Below are positions 25,650-38,859 of a DNA stretch of 64,000 bases, one piece after another (position 1 is the stretch's first letter; the number at the start of each line of letters is the position of its first letter). Origin of the DNA: Ceratothoa steindachneri. Lineage: Eukaryota > Arthropoda > Malacostraca > Isopoda > Cymothoidae. Both the position numbers and the translations under genes were made by a program. The notes under the pieces were generated by a model. It searched no databases, had not been told where the DNA came from, and worked only from the letters and a program-made list of their open reading frames with translations. The stretch covers positions 96,625,413 through 96,689,412 of the forward strand of contig OZ018318.1 of assembly GCA_963969495.1 (NCBI GenBank), read 5' to 3'.

Positions 25650-27816
25650 ATGAATACAATTATTCTACGCTATTCGGTAACGCATTCCTACTGAGTGCGT
25701 CAGCGACCTGGTTATCGGAACCTTTTATCTAATTTATTTTAAACTGATACTCTTGCAAGAGTAAACTCCAGCGCATGATGCGGCCGTTGGAGTATCGCAC
25801 ATTCCTAATATAGGCTAACGGACGGTGGTCGGTTCCTATTTGAAATTCTTTACATATCAAGTACAGCTTGAATTTGTCTATGACCCAGATAATTGATAGA
25901 GCTTTCTTTTCTCTAGTGGCATATCTCTTTTCGCGTGGTAATAATTGACGACTAGCATATGCAACTGGATGACTCGTTCCGTCATCCACGTATTGAAGGA
26001 GTACACCTCCAATGCCCTCGTTGATCACGTCGGTCTTAATCCTAAAAGATTTTTTTGGGTTGGGCAACTTTAAAATGGGGGCAGAAATGAACTTACTCTT
26101 GAGCTGATTAAAATGGGAAACAGCGACATCGTTCCAACGTAAACGATCGGGGAAATTCTCTTCCTGAAGGGGGCATAGGGGGGCCAAAATTGCAGCGAAA
26201 TTCGGAACAAATCGCTGATAAGGAGAAGCTGATCCTAGGAACGATCTTAATGGCTTCTTTGTAATCGGGAGGGGCATGTGGGCGATTGCCTTAATCTTGT
26301 TCTCGTGGGGACCTAACTTGCTTTGTCCTATTTTGAAACCCAAATATTTGATGGTTTCGTGAGCAAAATGGCATTTGCTGGGGCCAATGGTGAGGCCATT
26401 TTCACGCAGTTGCTCGAAAAGAGCTAATAGGGCGGGTAAATGGTGATTCCATTTAATTAGTTCTTGTAGCTGACTCTTCGGACGTGGTGTCAGCTGCGCG
26501 TCACTATCCAGGTCAGAGGGTTCTAAAGACTCGCCTGGTAGGGAAGGAGGAGGGTAATCGGCATCAGGTTGGATGCACACTGTCTAAATTACATTAAGGG
26601 ACTCCGCGGGGCAATCCTCTTCAAGCGCCGATGCTTCGTCCAATTCTACGAAGGTATCTCCATGGGCGCGTTGGGGGTTCTTTTTTTCTTGGGGCCTAGG
26701 GACAGTCTCCGTGTCCTTGTCTGGGGCCTTATCACCTAAGTGTGTTAGTGATTCACATTCCTCTTTTGCCGTCCTAAAGTCCTGGTTAGGGGTCTCCGAG
26801 AAATCGGACGGTATCGGGGTTCTGATGGGGACGGGCTCCTGGGCTTCTTTCTTATCTCGGCCTTGAGGAAGGGCGGCCTGAAACACAGGGTCGAAACTTA
26901 CTTGGGGGCTCTGTCCTATAAGTATGGAACAGAATTGTATGGGTGCTACAATGACTTCAGCCCAGCCATTATAATATTGACACTGCAGGTAACATCTAGC
27001 GACGGGGAATCGGTTCGCCCGCCCAAGTTGGTCATGTACCACCGCAAATTTTTCGTGGTTAGAGGCCACTGGGAGGAGTTCGTCGGACACGATGAAGCAC
27101 GTATATCCTGTGTCCCTGACGAGAGTCGATACTTGGCAGCTGTCCACGCTGCCCTCCTCATATTTCAAAGTTCCCGATGAACTTTTACCAAAAACAAAAT
27201 TTACCTGGTGGCCTGACGGAGGAGGAGAAGTTTCTGCTTGGGTCTGCACCACCGGGGGAGCCGGGGTTGCATTAATCTGGTGAACTTGGTGGGCTGGTCC
27301 GGTTTTAAGCCTGGAATTTTGGGGGCAATTCCAGCTCATGTGGTTTTCTACACCACAGGTGAAGCATATGGTTGGTCGCTTCGGGAAGAGAGATGGAGGA
27401 GAAGTCTTAACGGGAGGTTTGGAGTCCCGTTGTTGGTTTTGGGGAAAGAAGTTTGGGGGTTTTACGGGGCTCGGAAACTTTGTCAGCTTTCCTGGGAAGG
27501 GGTGCGAATCCTTCCTTCTTTCTTCTCGTTGGATTTCTCTTTCTCGTTCTTCTCGTTGTATTTTTCTTTCTCGTTCTTCTCGTCGGATTACTCTTTCCCT
27601 TTCTATTACTTCCATTTTTCTTTGAAATTCTGCTTCAATCCGAGCTAATTCAATCTGATGGTCAGCTTGTCTTATCCGTTACTCTCTTACTCTTTCTTCC
27701 TTTTTTCTTTCTCTTTCTTCCTTTTTTCTTTGCTCCTCTTGAATGTACTCAGTTAGTTCTTTTCCGGAAAGTCGACAGGACTCTCCTTGCGCTTTAAAGA
27801 TTTTAAACTGAGTCAT
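25650..27816 (-). pseudogene. Gag-protease-RT(delta)-RNase H polyprotein, copy 1
   Basis: The start ATG at 27,816 begins MTQFKIFKAQGES. A Lys/Glu/Arg-rich coiled-coil-like stretch follows, with a TAA stop near 27,683. Next come a zinc knuckle ICFTCGVENHMSWNCP (C-x2-C-x4-H-x4-C), then VRDTGYTCFIVSDELL with the Asp-Thr-Gly protease motif. A TAG near 26,585 replaces a Gln codon present in copy 2, so the ancestor was a single open frame. After it, LQELIKWN runs directly into HHLPALLALFEQL, which in intact elements lies after the YxDD box, so the RT fingers and palm are missing. RT thumb, RNase H (KTDVINEGIGGVLLQY and TDHRPLAYI) and VADALSRN follow, with another stop near 25,730. There is no integrase. 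Confidence 0.9.
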
Positions 27817-28145
27817 CTTTGCACTTGGGGCGCACTAGTCAACCAACTAAAATTCCTCGCAACAAGAATTATGCCTCTATAGAATTAGCCTACCTAAATA
27901 TGGGCACTGACCTATTCGTACTTGGTTTCTTACTCTAAATAACCACTGACTAAAATCACAAAAAAAACACAAACAAATTATTATTACCGTTCCTTGAGCT
28001 ACTCCAGCTTTTTAAGTTTAAAAAAAAGGGGATAGCAATCGTTAAAACAAAAGGGAACTACTATATTCTATTATTATAACGAATAACACTATGCTTTACT
28101 CGACTGAGACCAGTGTTTGCAAAATATAGCGTTAAACCTTACACA

Positions 28146-28155
28146 CCTGATACCA
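28146..28155 (-). other. Putative primer-binding site of copy 1
   Basis: TGGTATCAGG on the minus strand lies 23 bp inside the 5' LTR, after an AT repeat. Its first nine bases match the sequence complementary to the 3' end of initiator Met tRNA. The same site and spacing occur in copy 2. Confidence 0.55.
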
Positions 28156-28178
28156 AATTTAAATAGTATATATATATA

Positions 28179-29648
28179 TGTCGTAGAATGACCCCCGACG
28201 ATATACCATATATCACTATTCGTTGAGGGAACTTCCTTAATTATCTTTAGAGTGCGTTACTGTCTGGCGGCCGATATTATGTATCTTCGAAATGCTTAAG
28301 AAGTGGAACTGAGCTCAAGGATAATAATATTGCTATCATTAATAAAATAGAGTTTTATTAATAATAACTATCAATAATACACAAAAAAGGAAAATATTGA
28401 CATAAACAGAATGGAAAGGGTCGTGGAGACTCGGGTTAATCCGAGGATTTAAAGGATTTAAAAAGGTGAAACAAATATGGAGTTAAAGAGATGGGATGGT
28501 TCGATAAACCATTTAAAGCACAGGATAGAATTGACAAAAGGGATCAATACTCAAAGGTGAAGTTTGGCTTACGTAACTTTGGCACTAGTGGTGCAGTGGA
28601 AGGTGGCGCAAAGGAGTTTCGGTCCTCTGGCGAGCTCCAGCCAAAGGGGGGGGGGGGATAAAAGGATCCTGACGAGGCGTCTTGGGAAGGAGAACCGTTT
28701 CTCGACGAACGGCTTGAAGAACAATGGCTGTTCTAGGTTGTTCTCTTCTGGACAAAGGGGGGATGAGAACCGTCTCTTGTCTACGGGCTCAAGAACAATG
28801 GCTGTTCTAATGTTGTTCTCCTCTGAACAACAGGGGGGGGGGGGTGAGAACCGTTTCTTGGCGAAGGGCTCAAAACGAACAATGGCTGTTCTAGGTTGTT
28901 CTCTTCTGAACAAAGGGGGGATGAGAACCGTCTCTTGTCTACGGGCTCAAGAACAATGGCTGTTCTAATGTTGTTCTCCTCTGAACAACAGGGGGGGGGG
29001 GGGTGAGAACCGTTTCTTGGCGAAGGGCTCAAAACGAACAATGGCTGTTCTAATGCTGTTCTCCTTGAACAACAGGGGGGGATGAGAACCGTTTCTTGGC
29101 GAAGGGCTCAAAACGAACAATGGCTGTTCTAATGCTGTTCTCCTTTGAACAACAGGGGGGGGGGGAAGCCTTGGGGACTTGGCGTCGGAAAGGCTTGAAC
29201 CTTTGGCACTCAAGGAATATTGTCCTCCTTCTGGACAAGTGATGGTCAATCTCGAGGTCGAGGTCCCTTGGCGCACAAAGGGAGAGAGGGTCGTGGTGAT
29301 GTTTCGCGACGAAAATCTGGATCTCCAATCTGATCTTAGTGGTAAAGTTTCCATATAAATAGCCAGGACATCTCCTTGGCGTGGGGGAGACAATGGAGTG
29401 AAAGCTTGGAGGGAACGCACAGCCGGGCAGGAGAACAATGCCTTATCTGCCCATAAACCTAACTCAATCTGGCGAGGTCGGCGTATGGGGGCGAACGGGG
29501 GGACGATAACCTCCTTGTTTAAACATTGACATTCGGTGACTGTGATAAGACACCAAGCTTTAAGGCGAAGATGCACGTGTGAGCATCGTGGTTTTAAATA
29601 ACATGTGGTAGGAGTTGAAAGTAACGCAGCTTCACACGTTCTATCACA
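28179..29648 (-). repeat. 5' LTR of copy 1
   Basis: Near-identical to 23,776-25,241, with the same order of TATA-like element, minisatellite units (28,670-29,160) and polyadenylation hairpin (28,338-28,362). Differences are mostly in the length of the G homopolymers and scattered substitutions. Confidence 0.95.
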
Positions 29649-31295
29649 ATCATATTCAACGCTCCCGATTATCTTTCTTCGATTGTAAATTAAACTACCT
29701 CCCACAGGCGTTAATTTTAATTAATAAAGAAAGAAAGCAGTCTTGCCAGATCTCTAACTGAATATGTGGGTAGTGATTCTAGCTTACGGAGGCCATTTTA
29801 CTTATATTCCTGGTAAATTACCCCTTCATAAATATGAAAGGATCTTAACTTGATAGGTTTTGCTATAAGGTTCGATTCTAAAATCGGTGGTCAGGACTAT
29901 TTATTTTTTTATTATTCTATAATATTTAAAATTTCCTTTCCTTGTTTAGGCCCTGTTATTTAAGCTGAATCATCATAACTTGTAAATGCATATTTATTAC
30001 AATATAATATGGCAATATTGTATTCTAAAAAAATATGCATTTTCCAGGTATGAAGATATTTGTAATAAAGGTTGGTAACAATTTTATATACATTCATAAA
30101 AGCAAAATTTAACTTTACTTGTATGCAATAAGAGCAGAGTAAATAACCTTTACTTTTTCACAAACAGTGTAAGAGTATAAATACTTTTCAAATGAATAAA
30201 TTTGCTCAGGGTGACGAAAGTAGAAAAGCCAACGGCAGAATTGATGCGGAACACAGTTTAACAGGCGAATAATCAAAGGAATCACTGCCAGAAAATCAAA
30301 TAAAAAAAATCTGCTTCTCTAATTAGTGTAAACTAATTTGTTATCAGAGCTTGATGTTTTTAATAAAACATTGTTTTAGATAATTTATCTATCTTCATAT
30401 ATCGAATAAAAACTTGGTAGGCATGATCTATAATAAAAATTCAATTAATGATAGAATTTTTAGCAAATTTGGTAAGAGTATTGTTTAAATCTATTGGCCA
30501 TAAAATTATTTGTAATGGGTTTATTTAATATAACCGCCAGGTAGAGAAGGAAAATGAATGAAGGCTTCTCTTTAAAACTCCTCATTAAAATGAGCAGAAA
30601 ATGTCATTTTGTGAAAGAACGAGTAAACCTTCTTATAGTTTGTTTAATTCCTTTTAATTGAGGAGAGTGAAATTGGTCTATTATTCCATATTATTCCATT
30701 TATAAATGAAAGTTTAATATAGTAGAGAGCAAAGGTTAAACAACCAAATGTCGTAATTAATTAACAAGCGTACCCTTTCCTTTAAATTTGTTTCTAAATT
30801 TTAGGGACAAAGAAAGCTATTTATGTATCTCACAAAATAAATTATCTGTGGACAAGACATAAATATCACCACCTGAAAATAATAATGAGAACGCAAGAGC
30901 AATTTTTCTTCTGTCTTGGGACTAGATTTTGTGTTCGGTAAAAAGATGAAAATAGCAAACCACAGCGGGGTTTAAAGAAAAAAGGCGGACAGAAAGAGTA
31001 AAAACAGGTCGCAAATCAAAACACGAACTAATTAAGGGCTGATACAATATAATCCACATAATCAGATAACTGATAATAAATAATAAGGGCAGGAGAGCGA
31101 ATTTTACAACAGAACATAACAATAAATTATAACAAATTTCCCCCTCTTAGATTGTACAATTTATTAAAATTCCCTTTTATATGAGCGTTATTGTAATAAT
31201 TAGCTGTGATCAAGCTGTTCATTGAAATTGTAGTTCATTTTTACATAATAAGCATCAATAATAGTATCTATTAAAAAAATCCAACAATATATATA

Positions 31296-31297
<2 letters not shown>

Positions 31298-31370
<73 letters not shown>
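31298..31370. repeat. TA dinucleotide microsatellite
   Basis: An almost pure TA run of about 73 bp. Confidence 0.95.
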
Positions 31371-31373
<3 letters not shown>

Positions 31374-33357
31374 GATAATAAACACCTGAATAACCACACT
31401 AGTAAATTAAAATAGAACAAACAGAGAGAATTTGAGACAGTAACAAATGTTTAATTTACAGGCAAATCTGAACAAAACTGAACAAAGTGAGACAGAGTTA
31501 TATCTAATAAAAGAAGGAGCTTCATTCTAAATAATAACTGTGACCATTAACTGACTGTATCTATTAGCAGAATGGTGTTGGAATCTAAATTTTTCTATAT
31601 TTCACCTTTAAAATATGAGAAATTATGAATCGCCTAACGCTTGTTTTGAGATTCTAGAATATATCTAATTAAGAGGAGAAAAGGGAAGCGCTTTCACGAG
31701 TCATGTGTCGTGCTGTTGATGAAACATCGGAAAAATCTCTATGTCTGGGTTTATTTATTATCAAAGACAAATTGAGAAAAAACAATTTTGCCCAAGAACA
31801 CTACCAGAAACACAAAATGGTACTAAGACTTGCTTCATCAGCGCCTTTGTCCAACATTTGACTACCAATTTGGTGATGATAACTGTTGTTTCCATCATGA
31901 TGGCGCACCTCGTTAAAAAGCAAAAGAAAATTAAAGTTCTTGGCTGAAAATAACATCAGATTTTAAGGCCATGAATGGGGATTCGGGAGATATGATCCCA
32001 ATTGGTGGGTATTATTCAGACTGGTGGTTGCTAAACAGAAGCCATCCAATTATAAGCAGTTGCGGGTGATTATTGGACAAAATTGAGCAATGTCACTAAA
32101 AGTATTATCACAATTTGATCTACAGTATGCCAAAATGAATTGAAGCAGTATTAAAGAGCAAGGGAAATCATTGTTAATGATACAAACATACAAAAACAAA
32201 ATATAATGTTTGATTAGTTCTTAAGATTTTCTGATATGAAAAAGTATAAGTAGTCTCAAAACTCTTGGCTATGATCGTACCTAATAAAGCTTTCTGTTAA
32301 AACATAGATACAACGTGCGATGGTTTCCCATAAGTAAAGTATGATCCAAATTGAAACATGCCTATGACTCACTTAAATAAGCATTCAGAAGGAGAATTTA
32401 CCCTAATATTTTCCTAGTAATCTATGGTCCAGGAAATATAAATTATCATGTCTGGTGTGGCAAATGATAATATTAACAATTGGAACTACATATATAGGTG
32501 CGATGGATTAAGTAGGAGATGGATACATATTTGCATTGATGGCATAGCTGTTAGTTAATCTTATCCAAGTAGTGCAGGCTAGAATCTTTTCCTAACAATA
32601 TAGAGAACGGTTTTAATAATCGATTTTGGTGTAGAGAAAGCAATGATAACACTCTCCAACAAATTTTACACCTTAAACTACTACGAATTGCTCTTTTTAT
32701 TTTTTTAGGATTAGGTCTATATTTTTGGTGGGTAAATTACGAATTAATTCTACTGGACACAGTTAAAACTGTTTGGTAATAAATAGGAATTTATTTTAGA
32801 TTTTTTAACAAATGACAGAAAATACCTAAATTAAATTATGAATAAAATTAAATATACTAAAAAGGGAATCTAAGAATTTTTCATGTTTGATTTGTTACTC
32901 AAAAATGCGGCTTGTAAAAGGTTAAGAAACCTAATGTGGAAATAAGTCATTTGATTAAAATATTTAAGATTTAAATTTGTAGTACCCAATGTTGTAATGC
33001 ATTGGCCAAAGTTTCGAAGGGATAAATTGAAGAATTTGAAATTTGGAATGCTGATCATTTGACTTGAACACCAGTTTTATATCCCTGTTATTTCCTTTTA
33101 GTGTATTGGATGTTGTAATTAACCTGAATAATGTAATTAGATAAAAATTAATTGTAGAATAATAACACCAATTTAATATAGGAATAAAAAATACTTTAAC
33201 ACACAGAATATATATAATAAAAAGGATGAAAGACACCTCGACTAATAAAGATAGGCCACTTTCTAGCATTTTTCCACACCTTTCACCTTTGAAAAGAAAG
33301 TCTTTAAAAAGATTAAAAAACTGCAGCGCAATCTTAACCCAGAGGCATTGCTGTTAA

Positions 33358-33507
<150 letters not shown>

Positions 33508-34095
33508 TAGCAAAGATACACGTCGTCACCCGGGTAAAATATGCGTTCGGAAATAAGGTAAGAAGGATTTGTTCTTTTTCTTTTTTATTCTTGACAACCA
33601 ATATTCTCATTCCATGAATTCAACTAAATCTATGTTCAGCAAGAGTACAGAACTTCTTGTTACAAAATATTCTGAGTTTTGACTTGTGGAGCAAAAAGAA
33701 AGAGATTAGTTTTGCATCTAACTTTAGAGCAATCAACATAGAATTGACCATATAAAAAAAGAGTTCTTCTAATTGCAACTATGATACTACAGTCTTAACT
33801 TACGATTTATTTTTATTCACATTCCAAAACATTCACATTGTTTGAAATTCATATATTGTTGCACAAAATCTCTTTACCTGCTGATTATTATTATCTTTAT
33901 ATTGAAGGCAGATTCAGGAGAAGTGTGCACTCTCCCTATCATATAATATGCTTGAAATGAGTTGACGTTTCACCGCGCGCCCCAAGCAGTTTAGGCTCAC
34001 GCGTGACTGACCGTTAGTTATGAACGAACAACGTGGTGGACACGGAAACAGATCGAGCGTCTTATCAATAACTCGATATTTTAAGAATGTGATTT

Positions 34096-34440
34096 TTGTT
34101 TTCTTGCGTTGGATGTCATTTTTTAAGGGGAACGGGGGAGAATGAGTGGGGAGATGGGAGGAGAGAGGTGGATAGATTGGGAAAGAGAGGTGGGGAGGGG
34201 GGGATACAGGGTGGAAGGGAAGAGAGAAAGGAAGACGGGAGATAATTTTTTCTCTTGGTTTGAATGTCCTTTTTAGGGGGGAGAAAGAGCGAGGCACCAG
34301 AAAGAGAGAGAGGGAGAGAGAGAAAGTTGAGAGGGGTAATAGAAAGGGGAATAGAGGGAAAATAGAAGGGGGGATAGGGGTGTAGAGGGGAAGAGATTTG
34401 GGGTCGACTGGGGAAAATGGGAGAGGGGAGGGTAAGAATT
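34096..34440. repeat. Duplicated polypurine tract
   Basis: The plus strand is almost entirely G and A at 34,127-34,244 and 34,274-34,436. Each block is preceded by a similar T-rich leader (GGATGTCATTTTTTAAGGGG in the first, GAATGTCCTTTTTAGGGG in the second), so the arrangement is an old tandem duplication of a unit of about 150-190 bp. Long mirror-like purine tracts can adopt triplex structure. Confidence 0.75.
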
Positions 34441-34503
34441 GGATTCTAGTACTCAAATACATGGCCAGAGAGAGACACACACACAAACAGGCATACTTCA
34501 TTT

Positions 34504-34522
34504 TTATTATTATTATTATTAT

Positions 34523-34612
<90 letters not shown>
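34504..34612. repeat. TTA then TA microsatellite
   Basis: Short TTA repeats (34,504-34,524) lead into a TA run of nearly 90 bp. Confidence 0.95.
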
Positions 34613-34613
<1 letters not shown>

Positions 34614-34706
34614 TTTTTAGTCTGGGCGAGTCTAGTCGCGGGCCACTCTATATCTCACTATCTCGTTCGGTATGTCGGTCCCCGTTTTGCTCTTTTTGTA
34701 TTTCTT

Positions 34707-35082
34707 AATAACATTGTAACTATTATTCGGCCAATTCTAACGAAATTTTAAATCCTTATGTTATTTTAAATTCTCTTTCGATTGATATATGTAATTGCCA
34801 AGGTCCTCCTAAGGTTAGCAGTGAATTATTCTGTTTGCATAATAATATCATAACTATTTGGCCAATTTTAAAGAAATTTGAAAGCCTTAAGTTGTTTTAC
34901 ATTCTCCCTTGAATGATATAATTACTAAAGTCCTCCCTAGGATAGCCGCGTAATTTTTGGAACTAATAACCTAACTATTCCGACGATTCTAACGAAATTT
35001 AAAAACCTTATTTTGTTGTACATTCTCTTTTGAATTATATAATTGCTAAAGTCTTCCCAAGGTTAGTCCGGGAATTATATAT
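34707..35082 (+). repeat. Three tandem units of about 120-135 bp
   Basis: Units start at about 34,707, 34,841 and 34,965. Each reads in order AATAAC near the start, GGCCAATTCTAACGAAATTT or a variant, a TTCTCTTT block, an AATTGCTAAAGTC block and CCAAGGTTAG. A fourth unit in the same orientation lies at 37,409-37,527, on the far side of the decayed gene at 35,316-37,130. Confidence 0.8.
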
Positions 35083-35315
35083 TAGGAAACAAATTTTCAC
35101 AAAATGTTTGTTTCCGTTATTTTTTTTTAATGTTTTTAATACTTCATTTTGCCTTCTTCCAAATATGTCCTTACATTTTCTTTACCAGAGACCGTTTAAA
35201 AGATGTAATAAATTATGCTAATATAAAGATATGTTTCGGGTACGAGTAAAACTCACTTACATTGGTCGCTAATTTTTTTTTCAGGTTTATCTGATAAATA
35301 TTGACTTTCTTGATT

Positions 35316-37135
35316 ATGGCTACAAGAGGATGTAGAAATTCACCAGATTCGTTCTGTTTTGTGTGTGGTTTCTATGTTGGACCCAAGCATGTATCGCATA
35401 AAATTGTGAAAAGTGTAAAGTAATGGATTGCTTATAGACGGTACTTTGGAATGAGTATGTGTGACCAATAAAAACCATGGGCCCCTCATGTAATATGTGG
35501 AAGTTGTCAATCAAATTTAGATGTATGGCTGAGAGATGCAAGAAAAATAATGATTACTATTTTTGCATGTTTGACATATCAAAGTATAAAAATGCTAAGG
35601 GAAAATGAACCTTTCCATATCCTAACATTTCATTCTCTATTGCACCTATGCCACATGATGATACCTTATTTGTTCCATGGCTGCCAGAAAATGTGAGTAA
35701 ATCCTACCAAATTGTAAGCTATAATCTATGTAACAGAATTAATACTGAAATATTCAAGACATCTAGCTTAGGTTTCTTGTCAGGTGATCACAAATGCAAT
35801 CCATATTTATGCTCCAGCTATAAAATGCATCTCTTTTTATATATAATTTTTCAGGTAGAGGGTATGATGGAGGTCTCATCAGGAGAGTCGGAAGGTTGTG
35901 ACAATGAAGAAATGGATGAAAGGTTTGAGCTAAGGATGAGTACCCGCCCACAACCTACAAATCTAACATGAACTGGATGATCTCATCAGGGACTTGGGTC
36001 TCATTAAGTCAGGAGCTGAGCTTTTGCCATCCAGACTTAATGAATGGAATCTATTGAGGGAGGACTGCAGATCAACAGTATACAGGAAGCGCTATGAGGA
36101 TTTCGAATTATACTTTTATATAAGTGAAGAGATGCTTCTGAAAAGATATTAATGGCTTGTTTAAAGCTATTGGAATTGATCAAAACACTGAAGAATGGCG
36201 AATTTTTCTAGAAAGTTATACAAATAACCTCAAAGCTGTTTTACTGCATGATGGCAATCAGTATCCATCCCTGCCTATAGCATACTCGGGAGAGATGAAG
36301 GACAAATCTGACAATGAAAAAAGCTGCTCGAAAAGGTAAACTATAGTAAGTATAAATGGGATGTATGTGGTGATTTTAAAAGGCTTGCCTTCTTACTCGT
36401 ATTGCAGTGGGCGGGAGGTACAACAAGTATTGTTGTTTTCTTAGCCTATGATATAGTAGGGCTGATCATGAACATTACCAGAAGATTGTGTGGCCCCTCG
36501 AGACGACTTGCGGACAGGAAAATTAAATGGTATTAGAGAGCCTCTTGTAGAGCCTGCCAAAGCTTTGCTACCTCCACTTCATATAAATTTGGGTTTGGTC
36601 AAACAGTTTGTATAAACATTAGATCATGGTGGAGAAGCATTTAAAGAGATTCGTCTACTCGTCCAAATTTATCAGAGACCAAAGTTCAGGGTGGTATATT
36701 TACTGGACCGCAAGGAAGGAAAATGTTGAAGTTAGTACAACTTGAGGATGCAATGAGTGAGGTCGAAAGTGAGGCGTGGTGTGCATTTCAAAATATAGTT
36801 AATGGATTCCTTGCTAAAAATAAAGACACACCTACAAGCAAAGACACACCTACAAGCAACTGGTAGCAAAACTTTTAGAAAAATATAACAATTTATCATG
36901 TAGAATGTCAATAAAGGTGCACTGTTTGCATTCACATTTGGAGTTTTTTCGTGAAAATTTGGCAGAAGTGAGTGCATGGGAAGCGATTCCATTAGGACCT
37001 TTGTGTAATGGAGTAAAGATACCAAGGAAAATGGGACACTGCTATGATAAAGGGCTATATATTCTGGTCACTGGTGGATAAAGAACGTGCTTACAGTAAT
37101 AAAGCACGTTCTTCAGTGCACTTTTAGTAGGTATC
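35316..37135 (+). pseudogene. Decayed copy of a multi-copy animal gene family, function unknown
   Basis: It starts at ATG 35,316 as MATRGCRNSPDSF, followed by CFVCGFYVG, then KPWAPHVICGSCQSN, giving two Cys pairs that look like a zinc site. Further blocks in other frames are GLFKAIGIDQNTEEWRIFLE and LKAVLLHDGNQYPSLPIAY (36,150-36,290), then YKWDVCGDFKRLAF, then PPLHINLGLVKQFV (36,575-36,615), and near 36,905 MSIKVHCLHSHLEFF with a run resembling RYQGKWD. I recognise this order from a repetitive protein family found in many copies in arthropod and other animal genomes, probably carried by a mobile element. I know no established function. Stops and frameshifts occur throughout, and the flanking 120-bp repeats may belong to the same element. 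Confidence 0.65.
37081..37113. other. Perfect 12-bp inverted repeat (hairpin)
   Basis: AAGAACGTGCTT, a 9-nt loop, then AAGCACGTTCTT, at the 3' end of the decayed gene. It could be a terminator-like or recombination-related structure, or chance. Confidence 0.6.
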
Positions 37136-37408
37136 TCTTATAACGACTCTATCTTATTAGTTTATAAAAGAATACAAAGATATAACATTACGAGTATCAG
37201 CTATTATTCATGGACAATGTGAATATGCTAAATAATTGAACTGTCGCAGCTATTTATGGTTAGTTTTAGATACAAAATTAAAATTATCTCCAAAAATATC
37301 AATGCTATGCAATTTTCAATGGTATCTTTGGAATCAGGAGGTAAAGCCTCTTAGAAACAATAAAAAACATTTAAAGAAAGAAAACTAGTGTTACCCAGTG
37401 TTATTTGG

Positions 37409-37527
37409 CAATAACCTCATAACTGTTTGGCCGATTCTAACAAAATTTGAATCTGTTATGTTGTTTTTAATTCTCTTTCGAATTATAACTTGCTAGAGTC
37501 TTACCAAGACAACTTTCTGAATTATTG
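37409..37527 (+). repeat. Solo copy of the 120-bp repeat
   Basis: It has the same block order as the tandem units at 34,707-35,082 (TTTGGCCGATTCTAACAAAA, a TTCTCTTTCGAATTATA block, TAGAGTCTTACCAAG) and the same orientation. Confidence 0.75.
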
Positions 37528-38859
37528 AAAGTTTTGAAGGTCGTAAGGTCATATATCAGATAAAGTGAGAGCACGCGAGTTTGGTCTGCAGACTTTGTTA
37601 ATTCCAAGTACAACTACCAATTGCCTATCTTCTATGGATTTTCTCAATGTACGCTCAGCCATGTCCCATGTGAGTATTTCACTCATCCGAAATATCAAGA
37701 AATAAACCAACTGCAGGACTATTATTTTCTGATTCAAAAGATCTGGCACGTGAACTTGCACACGATGAATTTCATCATCCTTTAGCAACAGATTACTCTA
37801 AAAGAGTATGTTTCAACCTTTGTTAATTAACTGTTATGGAACCTAGCTATGACATAACAACCGTTGCCTGTTATGAAAATAAATTTATTGTCTAAAGATG
37901 TTCGTATATGAATCTTTCGATGTCGTTCTGATGATTTACAGGATAGCTTTTCAATGTTTAACCATTTTATCATTTTGTAATGAAATTCAATGTATTTTTA
38001 AGTAGCAAGATTTGCCTTATGATGCTAGCCAGGGGAAACTTCTCATAGATGAGTCTCTGTATAACACAAATGCTGTTCTTTAACACAACGAGAATAGTCT
38101 CCTATCAATTCTAAGTGATCACTATGTTGTTATGTTATGTATATTCTTTAGGACACTCGGCACCATTGGTTAATATGAGCAGATTTAAAAGTACTCCAAA
38201 TACTAAATGGTCTCCCGTGGGTTTATACAGTCAACGTTTTTCTTATGTAAGTGAGACAGTTGTGCTCAAAAGGAACATTAAACATAGTTTTAATAGAAAC
38301 CTCAGAACAAGAAACATGAGATTGATATTAAAATTAAGTAATTTTATTTTCTGAGGCACGATGGAGAAGGTTTAGGATTGTAGGATATTTAATCTGGTCT
38401 AAATTTTGATAATTCTAAAAATGTGAAATATATTTCGAAGAAATTGAAAAAGAAATTTACAGGGGTCCTCATCGTGTCTTGGAATTGTGGAATAACAGTG
38501 CAATGCTCAACTCTTTCACATGCCGCGAGTGTTTGTGTGCCTTGTAATGCAATGTACGATTTATTAACAGTTCTCCTAGCAAAGATTTCTTTCAGGTATA
38601 TAGTGTCCCGAATCTAATAATTTTTCAAAACAAAGGTTGAATAAAAGATATTTTTTGTGCTAAATGTAATACAAAACTAAAAAGAGATTTATTGTGTAAA
38701 ATCGACCTACTGAAACTAATCCTCTTACTCAAATACCGGATATTGCAAAGGTCATTTTGTACTTGTTATGTTCGTCTTAACTAAAGACTCACTAATAGTT
38801 TAGATGGCATTGACACGCTTTTATTGGTTTAAAATATAATTATGTCTTAAATTATAGTA
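37528..38859. other. AT-rich DNA, nothing recognised
   Basis: Several short frames (for example 37,549-37,788 minus and 38,115-38,354 plus) have no domain I recognise. No tandem or inverted repeat stands out. Confidence 0.5.

Larger units (their letters stand above)
23776..29648 (-). mobile_element. Ty3/Gypsy LTR retrotransposon, copy 1, non-autonomous
   Basis: Two LTRs (23,776-25,241 and 28,179-29,648) in direct orientation enclose a 2.9-kb interior. The whole is flanked by the perfect 5-bp duplication ATCAT (23,771-23,775 and 29,649-29,653). On the minus strand the interior has a primer-binding site, a gag-protease region, a truncated RT joined to RNase H, and a polypurine tract. Integrase is absent and the RT palm is deleted. 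The LTRs are close to each other in sequence, indicating a fairly recent insertion, yet the coding frame has at least three stops. Copy 2 at 55.6 kb has the same architecture. Confidence 0.95.

Noticed and set aside
26863..27797. Plus-strand frames opposite the copy 1 polyprotein, and minus-strand frames at 57,406-58,444
   Set aside because: They are antisense shadows of the Gag-protease region with no independent domain.
29860..29880. tRNA B-box-like GGTTCGATTC
   Set aside because: No acceptor stem, anticodon arm or A box could be placed at the right distances.
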